A stretch of DNA of 64,000 nt, taken from positions 1,588,001 to 1,652,000 of the forward strand of contig JBAIAA010000414.1 of the NCBI GenBank assembly GCA_037893245.1, given 5' to 3'. Every line of letters begins with the position of its first letter. The first letter of the stretch is position 1. Below are positions 1-10,956 of the stretch, piece by piece. A program made the translations under genes and the position numbers. The notes under the pieces were generated by a model, which made no database searches, was not told where the DNA came from, and worked only from the letters and a program-made list of their open reading frames with translations. Origin of the DNA: Crossaster papposus. Lineage: Eukaryota > Echinodermata > Asteroidea > Velatida > Solasteridae.

Positions 1-105
1 AGAGGTAATTATCTGGTTACTACACCAACTCCTCCCACTGAAGGCAACAAGCAAGGACGATTTATAACCTGAATCAACAGCCTGAAATGTAAGGAAGTTG
101 TTTTC
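1..105. repeat. Duplicate of the 1557-1660 segment
   Basis: This stretch is almost identical to 1561-1660, including the motif GGTAATTATCTGGTTACTAC and the following GAAGGCAACAAGCAAGGACG. It is the distal end of the FREP 5'-flank unit. Its presence at the window edge suggests that another FREP-type unit lies to the left of this window. No coding potential is visible. Confidence 0.7.
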
Positions 106-123
106 TTATTGGCCCATTCTGAT

Positions 124-161
124 TTGTACACGAACCATCGGTACCGATGGTTCGTGTACAA
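124..161. repeat. Perfect 38-bp palindrome
   Basis: The half-site TTGTACACGAACCATCGGT is followed immediately by its exact reverse complement, with no loop. As DNA it could extrude as a cruciform and as RNA it would form a hairpin. No second copy was seen in the window. It may be the core of a small foldback element whose flanks have decayed. Confidence 0.9.
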
Positions 162-689
162 TCAATTAAATGTCACTTCTATCGAGAGTGTCCGAGCATG
201 GAGGAATGGTCCAAGTAATGATTTTTGTGGCGGGTCTTGGACAATTTTCATAAATGGGTAGATCTAAGTCCCCGACGTCAAGATTATAGATCAGTTTCGT
301 AATTACATGTAATTATATTTCATGCAAGCATGTGCATAAATAAGCTAGGATCTTCTCTCAATTTCTCCAAGATTTGTTTCATTTGTCAGGAAAAGTCTTT
401 GAAATCGTCAATATGTACTTTCTAGTCTGTGTGGTTTTTGGGGTACAATTTTTTATTTTTGTAAATATATTTATATTTTGAAATATTTTCTTTCCTCACG
501 AGTTTGGGGCTCCTTTTCCCATGAGTCTCTAGAGAATAATTAAATTTATTACGACATTGATCTAATTATAGTTTTTACAATGATGACACGGTATAAGTAC
601 ATTGTATTTTGAAAAACGGCTTTTTAGCTTAGTGGATAGCGAGTTGTTAGAAATCATCACAAGATCTCTGGTCCTAAATCCATCTATGC
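162..689. other. Non-coding, AT-rich; one fragment of a dispersed repeat
   Basis: No gene is supported here. Positions ~465-540 (TTTCTTTCCTCACGAGTTT onward, to the motif GAGTCTCTAGAGAATAA) match 22225-22285 and 47300-47345, so this is a fragment of block X. Around 625-690 there is a match to a tRNA A-box (TAGCTTAGTGG) with only a poor B-box, possibly a decayed SINE head. Confidence 0.5.
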
Positions 690-832
690 AAACTTTTTAT
701 TGACTAAGGCGCGATTTTCCCTGCGTAAGAAGTTTCATATCCAGAAACGGACGAGGTAGCTCCCTGACATACGATGAATATTATGTGAAATAGTTGCAAC
801 CCAGTAAAAGTCAGTTTTGCCATTGCTTCCAT
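690..832 (-). pseudogene. Truncated FREP pseudogene (5' end only)
   Basis: Read on the minus strand from the ATG at 832, this gives the same signal-peptide region as the intact FREPs: it begins MEAMAKL and goes through CQGATSS to ETSYAG, with only scattered differences. After about 38 codons it departs from the family. A deletion of ~22 bases, between short TTT repeats in the intact sequence, breaks the frame near 720, and recognisable homology ends near 705-690. The PAN and fibrinogen domains are absent, so no functional product is expected. The 5' flank (833-1700) is well preserved and matches that of the three intact genes. It is therefore a remnant of a fourth tandem FREP copy lost by internal truncation. 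Confidence 0.8.
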
Positions 833-1700
833 TACTTAAAGGATTCGTTAAAATAAGATGACTTAACGTCGATCTCAGTTTGTTTTGTTTGTTTTTGTAT
901 AATGTGCGCCACATATCTATAGCTGAAATCAGGTAAGAAAATCTAGCGATTTGTCGTGTCTGAATGAACTATCCACAATGGTTGTTCAGCGACTAAAAGT
1001 CAAGCCGTACTGCTTTCGGCTGCTGTCCTCTCTATACAAATGCTAGGATGCTCCTGTGATACAGAGGCATGGCGATAGTGGGACTTGGTATAGTTTACAT
1101 AAAGGATTGGGTTGAGGCAGACGATGTGTATCTTTCATTCTCTCTGATTGGTTATTCAAGTCTTAGTGAGTACGTCATTCACGACAACAGTGACTAGTAA
1201 TTGGTCAGTATTCCAACAGTTACCAACCGTAGCCTTTGATTGGCTAATGTTTTATTGTAAGCTGATAACCTCGTCGGTCTGTGAGATTCTGGATACACGT
1301 TAAGCGCTGAAGTGCACTCTTAATTCGTTTTAATTAATTGTCGTCAGTCCACGCCAAACAAGGACACGGACAATCGGGAGATTGCATATGCGTTCATATC
1401 AATTTCACGCTGGTTGATTCCATTCTCAAAACTAATTGAATGAGAAATTAAGTCAGAGAAAAAGTCGTCTATTAAGAGTAGTCTTTACAATATAGCTTTA
1501 AAAATGACAACACGAACTGTCCACGATATTGATTTAGTTCCAGTGAATCTAATGAGATTGAGAGGTAATTATCTGGTTACTACACCAACTCCTTCCACTG
1601 AAGGCAACAAGCAAGGACGATTTATAACCTGAATCAACAGCCTGAAATGTAAGGAAGTTGCAAATATTATGAGTTGCGTTACAAAACAAAATCTAGACTC
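833..1700 (-). promoter_or_regulatory. Conserved FREP 5' flank, pseudogene copy
   Basis: It aligns with the sequence upstream of the three intact FREPs (19334-20225, 35765-36600, 44511-45370). It contains the block GCCGTACTGCTTTCGGCTG, the block GAGGCAGACGATGTGTATC, and a CCAAT box on the gene strand (ATTGG at 1147-1151). The dispersed R1 unit (see 1362-1500) forms its distal part. The promoter role is inferred from conservation and position only. Confidence 0.5.
1362..1500. repeat. Dispersed unit R1 (one of nine)
   Basis: R1 is a ~130-bp unit running from GACACGGACAATCGGGAGAT, through TCAATTTCACGCTGGTTG, to AAGAGGAGTCTTTACAAT. Further copies, same orientation, start near 5716, 7229, 19863, 27683, 36240, 45005, 51960 and 53885. 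It occurs both in FREP 5' flanks and in block U, so it predates the duplications. Its nature (old MITE, SINE body or regulatory module) is not evident from the sequence. Confidence 0.75.
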
Positions 1701-1739
1701 CTTTGTACTTATGCTTAAGTACATGACTCCCATGTCGTT

Positions 1740-1960
1740 AGTGGTATGGAAACAAATATCGCATACGGGACGCTCTTTCAAGTAATGAAATCATGACTAG
1801 TTTAGCATCCCCCGTGGAACATTTCAACCTAATTGGTCTAGTATGTAGGCCTATAGCAACGTGCTTCAGTTTCCGATTCGTGTAAGGAAATAAACGTTGC
1901 CGAAACTAATGTATTACCTCAACCAATTCTGTTCCAGAATTGTTTAGAAAATGTTGACCA
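1740..1960. repeat. Dispersed block Z, copy 1
   Basis: The sequence from ACGCTCTTTCAAGTAATGAA to GGAAATAAACGTTGCCGAA recurs at ~38695-38850 and ~46855-47100 with minor changes. It is non-coding. In each place it lies distal to a FREP 5' flank, so it marks the far end of the FREP unit. Confidence 0.65.
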
Positions 1961-2127
1961 AGCATTCTGGGGGCGGTTCTTTGTAGGAAGCAGAAACAGT
2001 GTCAAAGAATCGGACGTTCATTTGTCTTCTTCTTCAAATTTCACGTGTTTTTACAATTCGAGTGCTTTCCTAATTTGGCTGCATGCTTTCCTAATTCGGA
2101 TGCTTTTTGTAATTATTGTTGCATCAT

Positions 2128-2548
2128 TACAACATGCTGAGGTGTCCGACTTGAATCTGCACTCTTTAGGGAGTTAAGCCATACTTTAGGATCAAAGCGT
2201 ATCCGTACCGCAGCTTATCATCCGATAGCTAACGGATTGGTAGAACGCTTTCATTTACACCTTAAGTCTTCCCTAAAAGCTTATTACATTCTTGTCATTG
2301 GATAGAAGCACTTTCACTTATACTTTTAGATATTCGCACAAAATTAAATAGGGACCTGAGGTGCTCAGTAGCCGATATGGTTTTTGACGCGGCTACTCTT
2401 ACCCTTCCTTGTGAGCTTATTAAATCATCTAATGATACAATAATACCAGCAGATTCTTCCAATTATGTAAATCGTTTGAAACAACATATAGCATCTTTGT
2501 GGTCAGCTTTGACCAGACCAAGTACAAAGAATATTCAAGTACACAAAT
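2128..2548 (+). pseudogene. Ty3/gypsy-type retrotransposon integrase fragment
   Basis: Translation on the plus strand gives the end of an integrase catalytic core and the linker that follows. The segment normally read ITTDRG is present as ITTC-stop-G, then come the motif SKRIRTAAYHPIANG, then VERFH and LKSSL. After a frameshift near 2292 it continues with the conserved stretch W-I-E-A-L...LLDIRTKLNRDL and PCELIK, and ends at a stop at 2548. In Ty3/gypsy integrases the catalytic Glu of the DD35E triad is in the ANG-VERFH segment, and it is visible here. The Asp in TDRG has been lost, there is a stop next to it, and no reverse transcriptase or LTR is nearby. It is a dead fragment. A shorter relative lies at 21945-22023. 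Confidence 0.8.
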
Positions 2549-3030
2549 GATTTAATAAAATACTAACATACAAACAAAAGCATTTTGCATGCGCAGTAGT
2601 CGACAAGCTGTACTTCTCATGCGCCGTCTTTTTCATCGGAAGTGGTGAACAATTTGCGATCTGCTGGTGTTTCAACGTTCAAAATCGGATTTTCATATTT
2701 CTTAGAATGACGGATTGAGAGGTGGGGAAATTATGAATACATATTTTAATGAAATGTATGCTTTTCCGCCAAGTTTCTCAGTACGGCTGAAATTCGGGAG
2801 TTGATAATAACACGTTGTCTTTTAACCATTCGAGTTGTACTATGTGTGTAGTACTCTGCAAATTGTTTTACAAACGTTCGATTTTAACCTTCGGATTTCG
2901 TTTTCAGAATCATTTTCGCGTAATAAGCTGTTTTTAAATACCATAAACATGACAACATCATGATTTAAAATGTTTTTTTACAATTTTTTTTTTTTTTTTG
3001 GTATTTTGGATCGGGATTCTTTATCTCAAA
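2549..3030. other. No feature recognised
   Basis: AT-rich sequence with a T-run at ~2985-2999. No open frame, RNA gene or repeat end could be supported. Confidence 0.5.
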
Positions 3031-3039
3031 GAATTTCGA

Positions 3040-3508
3040 GGAGAAAACAACATCTCAGCTGAAGACTTATGTGTATTTTCTTCTGTTTAACTGTCTTGCG
3101 ATCTGCACCACAAGAGATACAGATATTTTTAGTTACACTTGACTTGACTCTCTTACTGCGTCGCTCAGATGTATCATTAATAGTCCCCTGCTGAGATGGT
3201 TCTGATTGTTCTAATGGTTGGGTTATGCTGTCAGTTTTAGTCATGTCCCTATGAAAACTTCTGTAACAAAATGAGGTGTGGTATTTCATGATACACTGCC
3301 CGTGCACTGTTAGTAGAAGAACTGTAGCAGCTCGAGTGTCATTATACTCTCTGTTTGTTTGGCAAGTGAAACAATATGACCCCTGTCGATTTCACCACGA
3401 GAGAGGTACTCACTCAGATTCCTCATTCTTCTGGCATTGAATGCAATCTTCGAGATTGATCGGCTTAGGCTTAGGAGTAGCACAAAGAGCAGCGAGAGGT
3501 ACCTCATC
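3040..3508 (-). pseudogene. Relic of a multi-copy Cys-rich (CxxC/HxxC) protein gene
   Basis: On the minus strand a good 3' splice site (TTTCTTTTCAG, ending at 3509) opens a frame containing P-K-P-I-N-L-E-D-C-I-Q-C-Q-K. After a frameshift near 3413 follows SRGEIDRGHIVSLAKQ, then after another break YHTSFCYRSFHRDM, a basic stretch (RRSKRVKS) and a second C-I-S-C-G motif. This order (CxxC, an helical segment, HxxxCY, basic stretch, CxxC) is one I know from large, poorly characterised gene families in invertebrate genomes that behave like repeats. The function is unknown. Two frame breaks indicate a pseudogene. Family recognition is from pattern only. Confidence 0.45.
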
Positions 3509-3529
3509 CTGAAAAGAAACAATTATACT

Positions 3530-5340
3530 ACAATTACATTGTTAGAGGAAACTAAGACAAAAGTTTGCTCTACCATCACATATTTTCAACCTTAAACAAA
3601 AGACCCCTTGGCCTCTAATCCACGGTAGAGATTGAACCACATTGTACTGTACTAGCTGTACTGGGTGTACTGTAACATGTACAGACTGCTAACACGCATC
3701 ACCTTTAACTGCATCCTCCCTTTACCTTATTATCTCTGTGAAACTGGATGTATAGATCGTTCCCTCACTCTCTTCGTACATTGTAGCACTGTTGCTATAA
3801 TCAAATCAGTCTTGCTAGTTTATAATGCAACGGTTATAATAATTAGATTAATTAGTAGAGGAACTTGCTTAGACATGTATGCACACAATTTAAAACCGGA
3901 GAATTTCAATTAATAAATATTCGGCAATTCCTGTATGTAGGTAGTTTTGTATGGTAATAAGTTGACCTTACGGTTTTTAGCTATTTTCTTGTAAAAATAT
4001 CAAATTATAAATGTTATACTCTTCTATGACTCACTAAACAGTCCGTTCTGAACATTTTGAGCATATCCACAAAGCTCCAGCTCCAACGGTTTAGAAGATA
4101 CATCTATTTCGGAAGTAGCACTTCCGCTAAAAAGGCCGTGGTCAATTTTAAAAGGGCGTGGTCATTTTCGGGCTGTTCGCCCCGGATAGAGATTTTGGCT
4201 CACATCCCAAGTTGTTCCTTGGGGTCATATCAGCCTAGAACAGTTGAGTTATCCTCTCCTAAATAATGTGCATACATGTCTGAGATCGACTACATCCTGA
4301 CGCAAAACAGAGGGAGGTAGTCGAGCTGACCTACACCGAGGGACCAGTAATTCCCACTATTTTCTAGAAATAAACTATGCTGTATTTGTTTGACTACACC
4401 TCATTTATAATCACTGCCTTGTCGATAACGGCCTTTGTAGATTTTTCATCTGTATTCAAGTTCTTCGTCAGTCAATGCCGGAAATGTATAAGTAACGTTA
4501 CTGAGACTGGTTTCATGCCACAGACTACATGTCTACGAGGCGATTTCTATATGGAATTTCTGGTACTACCAGAAAATAAAACCACACGACAGCGAGCTGG
4601 ATACTCACCGGAATGACGTCACCTGGCAGCGAATCATTTTTACTTCCCAGACGCGCGGCGCAACCGGCCAATGACGCGCTCTAAATGTAGTTAATTATAT
4701 TATTGTCGATTTCTTCGTTTACGCTTCAAATCTAGAGGGGAGCTATAGGTGTAGTGACCAAGCCTATGTTGTATGCACCCCAATGTTTTGAAGGGGTTTA
4801 TTTTAAAGTTGTTTTCTCTGCACACCCACTACAGTAGATAGATTAACCCCAGCTTAGTACTGCATTCACTTTCTTTGTAATACTGACAATACCTATTGTG
4901 ATTTTTGAGCATCAGTATATCAACCATTCTGGCTGTAATACTTTAGCGGGACACATCATATACCTGTACATGTAGCACACATGCTCTTATATCTACTGCA
5001 GTCTGAATATGCACATTACATAATTTACTAAAGCCCCAATTCATAAACGGTGATTTTCCCCTTGATCACGATTAATTTAAAATATATTAACTTAGCAATT
5101 GCCATTATTATGGGCAAGTTGCCTATTATATGGACAACTTGGCAACTTGCTGCCAAATGAAACCCATCCACTTTCTCTGGCAAATAGGGCCAATTTTCAA
5201 GCGTAATTGTATCAAGTCTGCCTGTAGAAGGAAGCCCCACTATCAGGGAGTTGGTCCTCGGTTGAATTTACGCAATCCCACCTTTTTAAAACCCAAAATG
5301 TTGTGTTTTTTTCACAAAAATGTGCCCATTTATTGGCAAG
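3530..5340. other. Long stretch without a supported gene
   Basis: Short open frames occur on both strands (for example 3665-3913 and 4377-4616, plus), but they have no recognisable domain, no partner copy in the window and ordinary AT-rich composition. I do not call them genes. The interval 5040-5340 has several imperfect direct copies of the words GGGCAAGTTGCC and GTGCCCATTATA, suggesting a decayed palindromic element. Confidence 0.45.
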
Positions 5341-5700
5341 TGCCCATTATAGGCACGTGCCCAGGTTTCACACGTATGAAGCTCAATTCTGGTGAGTGCA
5401 GCAACACCATAGCAATGGCCAAATGCCACCAGACAGATTGATTGAGGACAACAAGTTCAACAAGTGCTTGAAAAACAACCTTCCACTCAATAGAAAACAT
5501 TATATTGTTCACATGTTGTTTGTTTATTTATTTGAAGTTGTTTGACGCTTGATTGATTTCTATTGCAATTAGTTCTAGGTCTTAGCGTAAATTGACTTAA
5601 CTATTGCGCCTTGACGCATCCTCATTAAAAACGTATGAGCAAAAAAACATGTTGGCCTCGAATTACACAGCACTGTGCAACAGTAAACAGGTCGCCCATA
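5340..5700. repeat. Partial copy of the left end of block V
   Basis: It matches ~9360-9690 and ~28380-28710 (CACATGTTGTTTGTTTATTT, then GTCTTAGCGTAAATTGAC and AACATGTTGGCCTCGAATTA). It is non-coding. It stands to the left of block U, whereas the fuller copies stand to its right, so the block order has been shuffled. Confidence 0.65.
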
Positions 5701-5912
5701 AACGTTAAGCGCTGAAGGCACGGACACCCGGAAGATTGCATATACGTTCATATCAATTTCACGCTGGTTGTGTCCATTCTCAAAGCTTGAATGAGAAATT
5801 ATGATATTGAATTAGTTCCAGTGAATCTAATGAGACGAAGAGGTAATTATCTGGTTACAATGCCAACTCCTTCTACTGAAGGCTACAAGCTGATTACGTT
5901 GACAGACAGTCA

Positions 5913-5920
5913 GGTTGCAG
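5913..5920. other. Empty target site of the poly-G/poly-C element
   Basis: GGTTGCAG here runs uninterrupted into CGTACTCGATAA. In the homologous block at 52153-52924 the same GTTGCAG is present twice, flanking a 758-bp insertion. This copy is therefore the unoccupied site. Confidence 0.75.
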
Positions 5921-7587
5921 CGTACTCGATAAAGAGGCGAACAGCGACGTTTTATTTGCAGCGAATTGACGGTCTCGCAGCAATGAGATTTTACGAGATT
6001 TTGTGAGCATGGAGGAGTGCCCCGCGTAAATGAGCCACAATTCTATTTTCGCAGCATTATTGGGCCAACACGGGGTGTTATGTCAACATGTATTATTTTC
6101 TGTGTCTAATAATAGTGTTTCCATTGATAATTTCCTTGTGAATGTTATTTACGAGGCTTGTGAAGTTAAAAATACTTTTGTTTAGAATGCCCGCACGTTT
6201 TGGGTGACCCTGACTGTTTCGGGATGTTTTGAGACAACTTTTCTCATTTGCGACAAACTTGAAGAGTTATGCTTTCGACTCTTACTATTCCCATCTCTGC
6301 CGGACAAACGGGCGATTTTCTTTTTGATGCGAAATTTACGAGAATTGTCAACTTTTGCACTTGGAAATGTATTTTTCAATGACGTCATTGACGTGGATTA
6401 TGTACACGTACACGTTAACTCTACTGGTCTTGCTCCAAGACTGAGTTTTTCATTTGTTCCGGGGCGCGACGTCCGTCTATGCAGTTCATCAATCATCAAT
6501 ACTCCGAAAACGAGCTTATTGAGGGCGCCTTCGATTGTCACGCGATTTGTTTAAAAACTCCGTCTTGACGCAAGAGTCGAAAAGACCCGTGAAATGCCGA
6601 GGACATGTTCTTTCAGTAAATTCGAGAATTATAAATAATAATATCGATCAATTTGATATGTAAATTCAAAATTGTTTTAAAAAAATATTTTTTAGGAAAT
6701 AGTAACAAACCTTTTATTATCAAGAGAAAAAAACACACTCATTAACAGTTTGACTGACGGCTTTTGTGCAACATTCATTTTTTGTGGAATTTAACCAGGA
6801 ATAATTGATACTGAAATCAAACTGACTCAACAATTAAATTTTATTTTGTTTGTTCATTTGTAATTTCGTGTTCTGTTATTAATTTTTTACTGTTTTCCTA
6901 AAATAACGTTGAAAAGTTGTGAATGAAATAAAGAGTTAAACCAATGCATCTTTTCCTTTGCAATATCAATGCACAAAATTGCATTTTCTAAGCTGACGTC
7001 ACGATTTCACCACGTTTTCTACGCCTCCCCCTATCAATTTGCGTTGCGTGCTTGTCTCACCCCCTGAACCTCCTTTACGACACTGTTTCTTCGGGAAAAC
7101 TGCGCCCTCACGTGATACTCTCTTCTCTGCGGCTCTTCGCTTCCGATCCACCCCGTATCCCGTATCCGCCTAATTTAGGGGGTTACTTTCGCGTGGCGGG
7201 GTATTCTGCAATTGCTCCTGCAATGCCAAAGGCACGGACAATCGGGAGACTGCATAATTATGCGTTCATATCAATTTCACGCTGGTTGTTTCCAGCCTCG
7301 AAGCTTAAATGAGACATTAAGTCAGAGAAAAAGTTGTTTATTAAGAGGAGTCTTTACAATTATTACATCCATGCTAACAGTATCGCCTAACTTAAACATT
7401 AACGCAAATTGCTGCTAGAGTGCGCAATTTCACTTTATCATGGCTTGCTTAACCGCATTGGTTCAACGTACATGTTTCTCGATGAGCCAAACTGAAGTGT
7501 ATAAACATGGGAAGAACTTGAAGATATAAAACAAAACGTCTGATATGCATGTTTTTAAAAGAGATTCGAAAAAAAATCTGTCTTTCC
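5921..7587. repeat. Block U, copy A
   Basis: A ~1.6-kb duplicated block, homologous to 25003-28035 (copy B) and 52925-54255 (copy C). Open frames such as 6204-6554 (plus) and 6182-6388 (minus) overlap each other. They are shared with copy B only because the nucleotides are shared, and codon positions do not differ in conservation, so no gene is called. The stretch 6425-6550 (GCTCCAAGACTGAG to GATTGTCACGCGAT) is the same sequence that forms the inner arms of the CRE foldback element described at 26260. Confidence 0.7.
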
Positions 7588-9025
7588 AGATATGATTAGC
7601 CTTGGTCAAGGCGAGTTCGTCGTTATCCGTTAGTCGCTATCCGTCTAGAAATACACGCCACGCGCGCCCCGCATATGCTGCTACAGCGCGAACAGCGACC
7701 TCATACGGCCACTATTTATGCAAATCTACTGAGGCTACTTTTTCGCCTTGGATCATTGGGTTTTTGAAATCTTATGTTTTTCCTATATTTTGCGCCACAT
7801 TTGTGGCGCATGACCTCGTATGCGAATACAGATAAGTATAGGCGGGGCTAAGATGTGAAGTATCCAATCACAACGCGGTTGAATCCCGACGTCATCGAAT
7901 TTGATGCAGCATAACATTTAAAACAAAATGGCAGATATTCAGCGTCGCCTGTCGTCCGAAAATCTGTCGCGTTGTTTGAATTTTGCAGCGAAAATATTAT
8001 CCTCGAAGATTTTAGACCCGAGCAGCGAAAGGCCATTAATCCTTTCTTCGTGGTCACGGTACGTGTTTTTGTGAATTTGCCCACAGGTTATGGGAAATCC
8101 GTCATTTTTCAGGCAGCCCCATTTTGCTCGGTGCTCGTACGTACGTACGGCCAGGTACTCAGCGTCAGTTTTCAGCGTGTTCGGTCAGTTTCTTATCGCC
8201 GCATAATCGGCATTAACCCAGGCATGCTGGTCTGTGCGTTATCGCCACATTGTATGGTCCAAGCATGGTCCAACGCTGTGGGGAGGGGGCATGTTTACGG
8301 CTGCAGAACCAACCTTCAAAGTGATCGCAATATCGTAATTTAAACAGGGACAAGTGTCTTATATCCTCAATAACTTCTCAGATTATTTGTTTGGCAAAAT
8401 TCAGCCGGCAAGTCATTTAATTATCAGAGTTCCGCGTTTTACCGAGCCACGGTTTTCAGATCAGCTGGATTAGATGCGTGTGATATAATGTAGGGCCGAG
8501 TTCGACACGTTTCAATAGAGTCGCGGCCTAGTCCAGTCACCGCGGTTGAAAACTCAAAACTAAGCAGCTAAACACTGACCATAACATTGTCAACATTCAA
8601 GAAAATACCCAGCAAAACGAGCAAAATAACTGCGACCCTCACGAATCAAGCAAGACAGTTCAAATCTTCATGTGTAATTCCTACAAGCCTTCGTAAAAAT
8701 CTATCAACTTTCTCCGATAAAATAATGTCAACGATGGCGGTGTTCGTAAACACTTGCGAGCAAGCTATGACCTTTCACCGCTAGCTCAAATTATGCAGTT
8801 TCTACGCAACGATCGACCAATAAGAAAACGACTATAAAGGTCAGCTTAATCTATTAGCATAATGAGCACCGCCCCCAAAACCTAATGATCCAAGGCGTTC
8901 GAGTATCCTCAGTTAGTTTGCATAGTGGCCGCGTGAGGTCGTTGTTTGAGCTCCGATACGATTACCGCTGCGCTGTACGTACGGACGGGTAACGATGAAC
9001 GCCTTGACCAAGGCTAAGATATGAT
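7588..9025. mobile_element. Mutator-like element (MULE) with captured helicase fragment
   Basis: The element proper is 7597-9016 (1420 bp). Both ends read TAGCCTTGGTCAAGGCG in inverted orientation. The inverted similarity continues for about 170 bp through shared words CGACCTCA, CGGCCACTAT and CGCCTTGGATCATT. It is flanked by a perfect 9-bp target duplication AGATATGAT (7588-7596 and 9017-9025). Copies B (28030) and C (54243) of the same block lack the insertion and keep one AGATATG-like site. A 9-bp TSD with long TIRs is the hallmark of Mutator-like elements. No transposase is present, so it is non-autonomous. The interior carries a RecQ-helicase-like gene fragment (7927-8154), which makes it Pack-MULE-like. 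Confidence 0.8.
7927..8154 (+). pseudogene. RecQ-type helicase 5' exon fragment inside the MULE
   Basis: An ATG at 7927 opens MADIQRRL; after a frame break near 7972 the reading continues E-F-C-S-E-N-I-I-L-E-D-F-R-P-E-Q-R-K-A-I and then FVNLPTGYGKSVIFQAAP. FRPEQ-KAI matches the RecQ motif 0, and PTGYGKS is a Walker A (motif I) loop at the spacing expected for RecQ/SF2 helicases. A potential 5' splice site (CAG|GTACTC) closes the fragment at 8154. Motifs Ia-VI, including the DEAH/DExH box, are absent, so this cannot be an active helicase. The small open frame continuing to 8343 has no recognised motif. The fragment most likely was captured from a host gene; a transposon-encoded helicase is the alternative. 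Confidence 0.65.
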
Positions 9026-9836
9026 AAACTCTTAATAAAAATACATGTATCCTTAGTCTTTTTTAGGAATGTATTTTGTACATTTTGTTTTTCTTTGATA
9101 TTGTAATTGTTTGCAATGTTATTATTTTTTTCCGTCAGCCAGTGAAAAATTGTAGTACAAAAATTATAAATGAAATAAAATAAAAGACTCGATCCAAGAA
9201 TACTATCGGAAAATAAGAAACTCTCATGTATACTCGCTGTGATATTGTAGTTCAGTCAATTTACATCAAATTAGGACCTGACCTAGAAGTAATTGCAATA
9301 TAATTTGTTTTAACACGGTCACGCGGGAGAACTATTATTCTTTGACATTTGGCCATTGCTATGGTGTTGCTGCACTCGTATTTGATCTTGAATCCTAAAC
9401 ATTAGCTTACAAAGGCATATCAATCGAAGCAAGTCACCAGGCAGATTGTTCGAGGACAAAAAGTAATACAAAATGGTTCAAAAACAATCTTCCACTTAAT
9501 AGAAAACATTAGATTGTTCACATGTTGTTTGTTTATTTATTTGACGCTTGATTTATTTCTATTGCAATTAGTCCAGGGTCTTAGCGTAAATTGACCGAAC
9601 TATTTCGCCCTGACGCATCAACATTAAAAAAACGTATGAGCAGAAAACATGTTGGCCTCGAATTACACAGTACTGTACAGCAGTAAACAGGTCACCCCTA
9701 GCAACAAAGTGGTGGGTTCTGCCGTTGTAGAGGGGGGCATGCAGCTCCACACAAAGGAAATCAGACAACTCAATTTTAGTTTTATGAGAGCAAGCGCTTT
9801 TACTTTGTACATGTGTATTAAAACAAAAATAGAACA

Positions 9837-10342
9837 CTTTCTTGCAGAGTTGTAATGACTAGTCAATGACTCGACTCGAATCAAGTAACATTTTGTTGGC
9901 GACTCAACTCGACTCATGTCCCGATGGGTAAATGACTTGACTCGACTCGACTCGAAGCAAATGACTCGATTCGATACGAGTCCCTCTTTAGAATAACCAC
10001 AAATAAAAGCAAAACGACCGCCAGTGTCGGTTCATGTCACGTTTATGTTGACGAAGAATAAGTACACATATAGTATATTAATATACAGTGGCCGTCTGTA
10101 CATGTTTTCCTTCCTCCGCGATACAAAAACAGTTTTTGTAAAATCAAGAAAGCCAGTAAAGTCATGGATTTCCACCTTGTGTTTCTGTACCGTGTTTATT
10201 CATTAGTGACTCGAATTGACTCAAGCTAAATACATGACTCAACTCGACTACACAACGTGACTCGACTCGACCATCTTGACCTAATGACTCGACTCGACTT
10301 GAGTGACAACAATCAGTGACTCCTTACAACTCTGCTTTCTTG
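9837..10342. mobile_element. hAT-type MITE, copy A
   Basis: The element is 9845-10334 (490 bp) and is flanked by a perfect 8-bp duplication CTTTCTTG. The ends are CAGAGTTGTAA and its inverse TTACAACTCTG. The subterminal regions are rich in GACTCGACTCGA-like words, and no transposase is present. The 8-bp TSD with CAG...CTG ends fits hAT elements. The sister copy at 28863-29320 has the same flanks, so the insertion predates the block duplication. Confidence 0.85.
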
Positions 10343-10956
10343 TTATAGGTGAAATGTAGTACATGTATATGGCAACCAAAGTTGCCTGTTATTAAATCAC
10401 CATTTTGTATTGTTATTTGATTGGTATACTATCGGCAATTTACATCTCGTATCAGAATTCGTTCAACAGACAAATCTCATAAAAAGATATGAATGACAAT
10501 TTTGTAGTTGGAAAAATACAAAATACAACTGTATACAATGAAATGAGCCAATACGGTGCAGATAAATCTCTTTCAATCATTAAGAGCAAAAACCACTTAT
10601 GCAGGGTCAACTTGAGCTGACAATAGCAGTACATAGGCAAGTACAAAGCATTATGCTTAGCATAGACAAACACCCCGAATGTGAGGTATTTGTACTGTGA
10701 TCCTGTTAACAGTTACCACTATTGTGTAGTCAATTACAATCCCTAAATACAAGGAACAGTTCCCTACTTTTTCTTCGGCTTGGCCATCTGGCAAACCAAG
10801 TAAATAACACTTTAAAGTACTCAAGCTAACTACATTGAGGCTATCATTACAAACACTCGCAGTAAGAGAAACAAGAACTCCTCCTGTCACCTCGACATTA
10901 CAAAGTTAGCCGCTTAAAACTGGCTCAATAACAAGTATCCAAAATTGTATCTACCA

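Noticed and set aside
621-690. tRNA gene suggested by an A-box match (TAGCTTAGTGG)
   Set aside because: No proper B-box (GGTCCTAAATCC) and no cloverleaf; at best a decayed SINE head.
6204-6554. 116-codon plus-strand frame in block U, also open at 25316-25642
   Set aside because: Shared only because the DNA is duplicated; differences change amino acids freely, and a competing minus frame exists.
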